Part shown: piece by piece, positions 28,501 to 37,500 of the stretch
Layout: each line of letters begins with the position of its first letter
Numbering within the stretch: the stretch's first letter is position 1
Assembly (NCBI GenBank): GCA_037179385.1
Contig: CM074188.1
Span: forward strand, 24,383,318 to 24,447,317
Reading direction: 5' to 3'
Origin: Holothuria scabra
Lineage: Eukaryota; Echinodermata; Holothuroidea; Aspidochirotida; Holothuriidae
DNA: 64,000 bases
Program-made: the position numbers and the translations under genes
Notes under the pieces: generated by a model
The model's input: only the letters and a program-made list of their open reading frames with translations
What the model was told of the DNA's origin: nothing
Database searches by the model: none

Positions 28501-31500
28501 AAGCAGTGAGGTGGGCACCCCTAGTGTCTTGGAAGCCTCCCATGGGAGTTGGAATGCCAGTAAGTTGGCTGACTCTTCTCAGAGGCATAAGGAGGTTGTT
28601 GATGACTACAGGGTTTCAGAGGCTGTGTTGAGCTTGGGAGGGCAACATAGATGGGTTCTGAAGATTCGTCCTACAACTAGAATTTGTAGCCTGGGTCAAA
28701 AAGGAGTTCATCCAGAAGATCTCCAACAGTCTCTACCTGAGGATTGGGAAGATGAGCAGTACTGTACTTGGGATGGAACTCCCAAATTTTCAGATCCTTG
28801 GGTTTCTTCACCTCCTTTGGCCTCGCTGGCTTTCGGTCTCCCAGGCTGAAACCTATTACTAAGACTATGCATCATGATTGGGATCTTACCTACACTACAG
28901 TATGTAGGCTACTTGTTAATGACTGCATACCACATGTACATGGTACATGAACAGATCTGTGCACAGTTCTCTCTAACAAGTCTAGTAGTGTAGGCTGTTT
29001 TCAAAGGGGATAACTGCTGGTGCTCCACATTCTAGCAAAACCATATACATACTGTATTTTCAAAGTTTACTACTACTTTAATCTTTTGCAACTAAATATT
29101 TTAGAGATATCCACTAGTGTTTGCACGGGTACTAAAAATTAGGACCCGGGTACCCGATCGCCATACCCGTTGGGTACCCGGGTTACCCGGTGTAACGGTG
29201 ACTAAAAGATACGAGCATTTTGTAAAGCATACCCCATAAGACATGCATGGTAACGTTAACATCTGTGTTGGATAGGTACAGCGATCACATTCCCAAGTTC
29301 AAAAACATTTGATTTGTTAGCAGGTTTAATCGTCTCGTTTTGTTTTAGATCAAAATGACAAGTAAAAAAAAAACGTAACAGAAAACAGTCAAATAAGAAA
29401 ATTACACTCTCCAAGGCCTATATCAATTTGATATTGAATTTTGGGACGCCTACTCGAAAAGCCAGCATACTAAGAGCTTGAAGCTTCTCCTTTTAAAACA
29501 CTGATTAAAAAATATCAACTAATCAGAGCCTTGTATTATGGTGTTCTCTTGCACATCAAAATTACCGATTGTAAACAAACGACGTCATGTTTGTGAACTT
29601 CGCTCACACTACTTTGCAATTTGCGTTGGAATTATCACTAATGGGGTATGTACGTTCTTACATAGCTAGCCTCGTGTTGACATCCAGGCACGGTAACATA
29701 GCTTTCACACATAAACTTCGTAGTCTGCTCGAGAGCCATTTTGGGGCAAAATAACGTAATATGTACTGGCCTGTTTTAAAAAAAAAATTGTAAACGTTAA
29801 CGGTGTTATTACATTTATGTCGTTTTGCTTTGCAGATAGCGGCAAAGTGTTGATTTCCGTAAAACTGACACCTTTAACCATTAAGAAATATTCGAGGATT
29901 ATACTCAAGGTGGCATACCGTATTAATAATAAGATCGTACATACGTGCAAGGCTCAGTTTACCTAGCATGCCGAACGTTACGGGCACTAGTGTCTTTGCA
30001 AGCTGGGCGGGGGTGATACAGTACAGGTATATCTTGCTATGTCTGTGTGAAACAGTACAATGTGATTTTGAATCGGCCGTCAGATACTTGCTTACGTGTA
30101 AGTTTATAAGCGATATACAGGGTACATGTGATGTGTGAGAAGCAACCCACTACGTGACGATAGCGCGATCGGGCCGCACCCTGATAAAACTTTCAACTTC
30201 AGAAACGAAGTACAGACAACTTTCAAACTTACACATAATTTCTACGGGCCCTCTTCATTCTCAGTCTCGGAGAATGTTTACCAAACTGGCAAAATATTTT
30301 AGTCCATTACCGTGGGCAATGGCGTAAATGGGGTGATCCTTTTTGCATGCATTTTCTTTTTTAAGATTCGGGTAGTAGATTTGGACCCGGGTAGTACGAT
30401 GGCGGGCGGGTACCCGGGTACCCGGGTTACCCGTGCAAACCCTAGTATCCACGCACAATATATCGCATAAATATATGCCATTTATATTGCTCTGTTGATG
30501 TGCCCCATTTTGCAGTCTAAAAAAAGGCTGCTTTGAAAGCTGCATGTGGAATTTTTATATTTTTGAGGTCTTACTAAAATTCATCTTGCATAATACTTGG
30601 TGATCCTTCAAAACCATTTTCTCATTTCAACATGTATTTATGATTGTAATTAAACTTGGTGTTATCACCAATTCACAATACACAATTTTGTTTGGACTAA
30701 TTTTTGTAACCACTCAAAATAACAATGCCTGCACTTTACAAATGGGACAAGTGTAGCCTATGTACACAATTAAGGAACATAAATAGGTCCCAAACACTAA
30801 ATATGCTCCAAATTTATTTTAACTTCAATTGTACCATCTGTTTTTTGTGCTTTTTTTTTGTTTGTTTCTAACATGCATTGCTTTCTTACAGTACATAATA
30901 ATACTGAAAGGGAGGGAGGGAGGGAGGGAGGGAGGGAGGGGGAGGGAGGGAGGGAGGGGGGGAAGAAACAGCTCTGTTGATCTCCCTATGATTGAACTCA
31001 AAGAGTTTCTTTGTTTGCTAAGACAAATAAAAGTGATTCATTATAACATCTTAAACACTCTGTGTTATGTGTTTTCTTCGCCTTGCACAAGTGTCACGTT
31101 ACAATACTTACATGGTAAACTACTGTATCCAACAATGAACACAAAATGGGCTTATGATATTCTGCGAAACGAAACGAAACGAAACGAAACAAATTAGTTA
31201 AGGCCACCCATGGAATAGGAAGCTATAACGGATAAGAGGAGGACAAAAATCAATCGGTCAAAGTAGTCCTAGGTTTATGAATGTATTTTTTGCTCTGTTT
31301 CGCAAATTATCATTAGCGTGGTGGGCTATTGATATTCTGCGAAACGAAACGAAACAAATTAGTTTATGCCACCCATGGAATAGGAAGCTATAACGGATAA
31401 GAGGAGGACAAAAATCAATCGGTCAAAGTACTCCTAGGTTTATGAACGTATTTTTTGCTCTGTTTCGCAAAATATCATTAGCGTGGTGGGCTATTGATAT

Positions 31501-34500
31501 TCTGCGAAACGAAACGAAACAAATTAGTTTAGGCTACCCATGGGATAGGAAACTATAACGGAGTAAGGGGAGGACTAAAACCAATCGGTCAAAGAAGGCC
31601 TAGGCCTATGAACATACTTTTTGCTCTGTTACGCAAAATAGCAATAGCGTGGTGGGGTATAATGATAATCTGCGAAACGAAACGTAATAATTCTAGCCGC
31701 CTTCACACGGCGTACAGAGAATCCAGATCTGATTCTGATCTGATTTTAAATCCTTCCCATTAATCAGATCATTCTCTTTTTCTAATATTACATTTATGCT
31801 CAACAAAAACTTGTATATGTTTCAAAACTGTAGATCAAATATCGGGTAGACCTACTAATAAAAAAATCATCTCCAAATTTGTAAGTTGTTTTCTATTTTT
31901 CATGAAAGTTTCACTGTATCTCTGTGGAATAATTATTTCTTTAAGTACGCGTTCATATTAGCTTCCTCTATTCTCAGGATCGCCAAGCAATTGTTCCGAT
32001 ATACAGGCAAACCTCTTTAATTGGTGTATTGTATAAAGGCATGTGAATTGTGAGCCTGATAAAGGTTAACGTTTCCTGATACCTCTGCTATAATAAGTAC
32101 AATACTCGACAAAAATACATGGGACAAACCCCGCTCCCCGTATCAATGTTGAAGTTTCAGGACGTCTTGGGCTGAGCTGCAACATTGAATGGGGAGTGGG
32201 GGATGGTGATCCGTTCATTGCTAATTGTATTGCTTGTTTTGTCCCCGCATCATTTTTGTCGAGGATTGTAGGCTATATCTGACCTCTTATCCCATTGTAA
32301 AGAGAGCGTTCTCCGGCGTAAAGTCCGTGATAATTCCGTTTCTTAGTATTGGTGTAGGTGGATTGCTGCGCCCGTATATGCAAGAGTTTCCTACAACAGC
32401 TTTAATTAGTACTGTGTGAAAAGTCTGTAAATAGGCTTTGATGACTGATTGAATTTTTTCCTACCCTTACCTGCTATGTCAATTGCTTATGAAACAGATC
32501 GTGACTTCCACGGTAACGTTATTTGTTTCATTTTGTTTCGCAAATTATAAAAACACCATTATATTCATGATATTTTGATGATATTTTAATGAAATTTTGC
32601 AAAACAGAGCAAGAAATATGTTCATAGGCCTAGGCCTATCTACTTTGACCGATTGATTTTTGTCCTCCCCTTATCCGTTATAGTTTCCTGTTCGAGGTGG
32701 GTGGCCTGAAATTTGTTTCGTTTCGTTTCGCAGAATATCAATAGCCCACCACGCTAATGATAATTTGCGAAACAGAGCAAAAAATACGTTCATAAACCTA
32801 GGACTACTTTGACCGATTGATTTTTGTCCTCCTCTTATCCGTTATAGCTTCCTATTCCATGGGTGGCATAAACTAATTTGTTTCGTTTCGTTTCGCAGAA
32901 TATCAATAGCCCACCACGCTAATGATAATTTGCGAAACAGAGCAAAAAATACGTTCATAAACCTAGGACTACTTTGACCGATTGATTTTTGTCCTCGATC
33001 CTCTTATCCGTTATAGCTTCCTATTCCATGGGTGGTGTTAACTAATTTGTTTCGTTTCGTTTCGTTTCGCAGAATATCAATAGCCCACCACGCTAATGAT
33101 AATTTGCGAAACAGAGCAAAAAATACGTTCATAAACCTAGGACTACTTTGACCGATTGATTTTTGTCCTCCTCTTATCCGTTATAGCTTCCTATTCCATG
33201 GGTGGCCTTAACTAATTTGTTTCGTTTCGTTTCGTTTCGCAGAATATCAATAGCCCACCACGCTAATGATAATTTGCGAAACAGAGCAAAAAATACGTTC
33301 ATAAACCTAGGACTATTTTAACGATTGATTTTTGTCCTCGATCCTCTTATCCGTTATAGCTTCCTATTCCATGGGTGGCCTTAACTAATTTGTTTCGTTT
33401 CGTTTCGTTTCCTTTCGCAGAATATCATAAGCCCACAAAATGTACCTTAATGGCCATGCACTTAAGATTATACGACCATGAAAGTACAGTACTACTGTAC
33501 CTCCAAGGTACAGTACTTCTATGATACAACATACAGCAACATAGAGCTGTGAACGTGTAGGGAATAATCGCTAAACGATAGCATGTGGAATAAACGTACA
33601 AGCGTACTGTAAAATTGCAAAACCTAATTTTAACAGTTTTTTATCCATTTGAATACTCTGATGAACCCTGGTTTTTTTTAAACGGAAAATTCTGGGCACA
33701 TCTGAACCTTGTAGGCTTCAAAGTTTCAGAATTTGATTTCACCATGCAAGATACAGTAACAACTTTTATTATTTCTACATTACTATTCAGTATCAAACAC
33801 TGCATAATGAAATAATTTTTGGGGGGATAATGTACTGTAATCGCAGGCTTGCCAACATTTGAAAGCTGATAATCTTACTCTACTTCTATGAAGTAAAAGT
33901 GTATGCCAGCCTGGGGGAGAGGGTTCCCCCCCTTTGGAAAATTTTTGGCAATGCAATATGGGCTGGATGCAAAATGGTGCAACATTTGGTGCTGGATTTA
34001 AATGAAACTTATCTTCAAAAAAATCAAATTTTCTAAGAAAAGTTCTTATTTTTCTTGCTTGGTGAAAACTGAAATACCCTAGGCCTAGGAGGCCTAGGCT
34101 AGTGTCACTCCACCCTGATATTATCCAGGTGCAATGACCCCGCAGGATTTCACAGGGCTCCAACGGTAGCAGTGATTAATCCTGATGTCGTTATTTAAAA
34201 GATTTTCCCACAACTTGCAAGTCTAATTTTGTTCTCTTGCCTGTTTGTCAGATACGGTATCCTAACATGCAATTTACATATTACACAAACCCCCACTTAG
34301 ACCTAAGTTTAAGTATATTGCTATGCAGTTAACCCTGCCTGTATGTATGGGGCTGGAAACGTTTTTAGGCTTAATTTTAGTTTTAACTTGGAAGTCCCAT
34401 ATATCACAAAAATTGCTTTCAGGCCTTTAACAAAATGAGGAGAAAATGTAGGACGGCCAGTATCGGCCACTATGATGACCTAAGCCTACCTTTTGTTGAT

Positions 34501-37500
34501 CTTCACATCCTGGATCCAAGGCCTGCCTAGGCCAGATCACAGATGTTCAGCCACTAAAATCATCACAGCTAGCTAGCTAATCAGTCGCTAACGTTAAAAC
34601 AATTTTGTAGCAGTGCCAGGGCTGCCGGCCAGGCAATGTACCTCTTACGGCCAAACCTTCCTGCCATTTGGCCAAATCCAAGGTCCTGGCCATCCACTCT
34701 CACCAGAAGGATTTTCAATGGCCAAATGACCAATCTTTTATGCCAAAGTGCCAAACTTCAAATTTGAAGCTTATGATATCTGGCAACAAGAAAGCCTTGA
34801 GACTTCAGAAGTTCAGTGCAATTCATGTGGTATTCAACTGTGCATGTAATAAATGGACATATAATATGCGACTATGGAGTGGCACGGTTTAGTTCATTGT
34901 ACGAGCGGCCGTACGTAGATAGGAAGCAAAGCACACATTACTTTTGTCACACTGATTGATTCTACTTTTTGCACGTTCATTTCACACTTAAAATGGCCAG
35001 GCGCACACACACACACAATGTAGAAAATTGCTTGCGTATGTATTACAGCAGAATTTTCAAAATTCGTACTGTTCCGATTTTTGGCCCCCAGAAAACCCCC
35101 AAAACGGAACAAATACCATAAAATCTGACTAGTTGGCAAGCCTGTAATCGGGATTGATTGCTAAATGATTGCAAATTTTGGAGGTAAAAGGTTTAGTTAT
35201 TTTGCTAAATGTTCGCAGCCCTACAGTAACATCTGATTCCCAATTAACAGGCCAACATTTTACAACTGTTCCACTTATAATCGAACATTTGTGTACTGTT
35301 CACCTCAGTCTACCCCACATGGTTAATGCAGTAAAGTACTGTAATGCACTTTGGAATAGCCAGATGACTTGAACAAATGCTTTTAAACTACTTTGAGCAT
35401 TAATTTAGACTCTTGGGTCTGTGGGCGTATGGATTCACAAAAAAAAACTTAATTTTCAAGGTCTGTGAGTTCTGTTTTGAAAGAAACTAGCAATCCGGCT
35501 GTTGCTTGTGTTTCATATACTCTAAACAGATGTATATTTCAGTACAACCATGCCATAAACCTGCCCAGACATATTAGACCTGAGGAAAGCGGCTATACAT
35601 TATAGCTGTAACTAGATTTGACAGCAATCCCCACTTGACAACTGAACTTGCCATACTGTAAAGTGCCTTGCAGTAGGACACAGTGCAGATAGTACTGTCC
35701 TGCATGAAAACGCATACATGCACATTGAGAAATATTGTTTCAATAAGAGCTGGATACTTGACATTTCAATTACAGACATTTTATGGACTGAATCTTAAAC
35801 AATGCTTTCACTAGAAGTAGCAATCATCCAACATCTAAGATACTTAGTGATCGCAATCTACAATCATATTTGCTACATGCAGTAAGAGAGAACACCCACT
35901 TTTTTTTTTTTATACAGTGACTAATATTTTATACCTTCATCAATTTGCAATGTGACTTAAAAATGAAATATTTTTACCTTCAAAATATACACCAGAATAC
36001 CTTAAAGCAGCTTATGCTGTTATTTTTACGTTTCCAGTGTTCATCAAATGTATGGGCTGTACTCCATACAAATGTAAAAAGCTTTAAAAACTAACGTACT
36101 TTAGTCTTTTCTCCGAAAATGAGCAAATATTCGAAAAAATTTGAAAAGATTTCAACGGTTTCCAAACGCTATTCTGCCTTATTATCTTGCTCTAGCTCCG
36201 CCCAATGAATTTGATGCATATTCAGAAGGTCATTTTGAGAAGGAGTCAAGCAAAACGTAAACAAAACAGACAGTGAAATTTCGTTCAATTGATACATACG
36301 TTATTCAAACGGCCTTTACGTGTCCAATTTGCACATTGCATCGAACCGGCTGCGCACAATTCATTCGTTTCATTTGTGAACCCAGATTCAGTGACAAATT
36401 CCTATTCACTTGTTTCGGCTCCATCGTTCAGTTTGTAATTTTGTTGCTGATTGTGCTATTTGAATCCGTCCCAGGTTTCAAGATAATGTTCATTTTCTCT
36501 TTGATTTGATGCTGTGGCTTGGCATTCAAAAACAATCTTTGGGTTACATACGTGTGAAACTAACTGTCATTCTGTGTTGGGCCTGAACGATTGTGAAAGG
36601 ACTCCTGTAATGCATGTACACAACATGTGTGATATATTGGCAATACGTACATCGTTGTGTCAAAGGGTAGGCATAATTTTACGTCATTCATTTCTTGCAT
36701 TGTGATTGGTCAAATTGAGATAAGAGCCCGTTGTCTTTGCATAAGAGTTTAGCCGAAAAAAGTAGATGAAGTTTTTTTCTATTGTAATTAGCGCTCTAAT
36801 TAGTGAAATTTCACCGGAAAAAAACCTGGCGTGAAGGATTTCTATCGGGTTGGTATCAAATGGAAGAGCAAGATTGAAGATTAACGATGAAGGTTATTTT
36901 TTTTTCATCAAACAGCATAAGCTGCTTTAACATAGCAAAAAGAAGGGGAGGGGGGATCATACCTCCCTTAATTTCATTAAGAGGGAGTGCAAATCCTCTT
37001 CCCCTTTACCCCACTTGGCAGAATCACTGTATACCTCTAAGATGGAAAAGAAAATTCCCAATGCAAGTGGGTACTTGTATTTCACCATGGATGCAACCCT
37101 TAGGCCTATACCCAGAAGGAAATGGCATTCCTGTATCAGGGCAAGAACTCACTGAGCTGGTGAAAGCAAGCAAACATTAGGTGGTGCTTCCTCCCCTAAA
37201 ATCTTTCCCATGCTACCAGTTCAGAATTTCACATTGGAGAAATGATCTGGCTATTATGTAGTTGACATCAATGGTCATCCCTCGTTCCACAGCACTGTAC
37301 GTAGGTGCATCATCAATGGGGTAAAATTTTCTCCAAGCAGTTATAGTCTACTATGCATGGAATATAATTCTCATTTTAGTATTGTGCCTGATGAGAATGA
37401 GCTTATGGTTCATACAGTGGTTTATTATGATATTATGTTCTGTCACTTTAAAGGGGCTCATTGATTTAGTTCATGAAACTCAACAAATTCTTCCAAAGCT

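Noticed and set aside
28511..28849. 112-codon plus-strand frame
   Set aside because: It is the shadow of the DIRS reverse transcriptase relic, which reads on the minus strand.
31164..33420. GAAAC repeats as interferon-response (IRF) elements
   Set aside because: IRF sites need GAAANNGAAA spacing; here the period is five, and the repeats are structural parts of a foldback element.
31140..33442. CRISPR-like array from regularly spaced repeats
   Set aside because: The spaced units are inverted, nearly identical throughout and eukaryotic transposon arms, not repeats with unique spacers.
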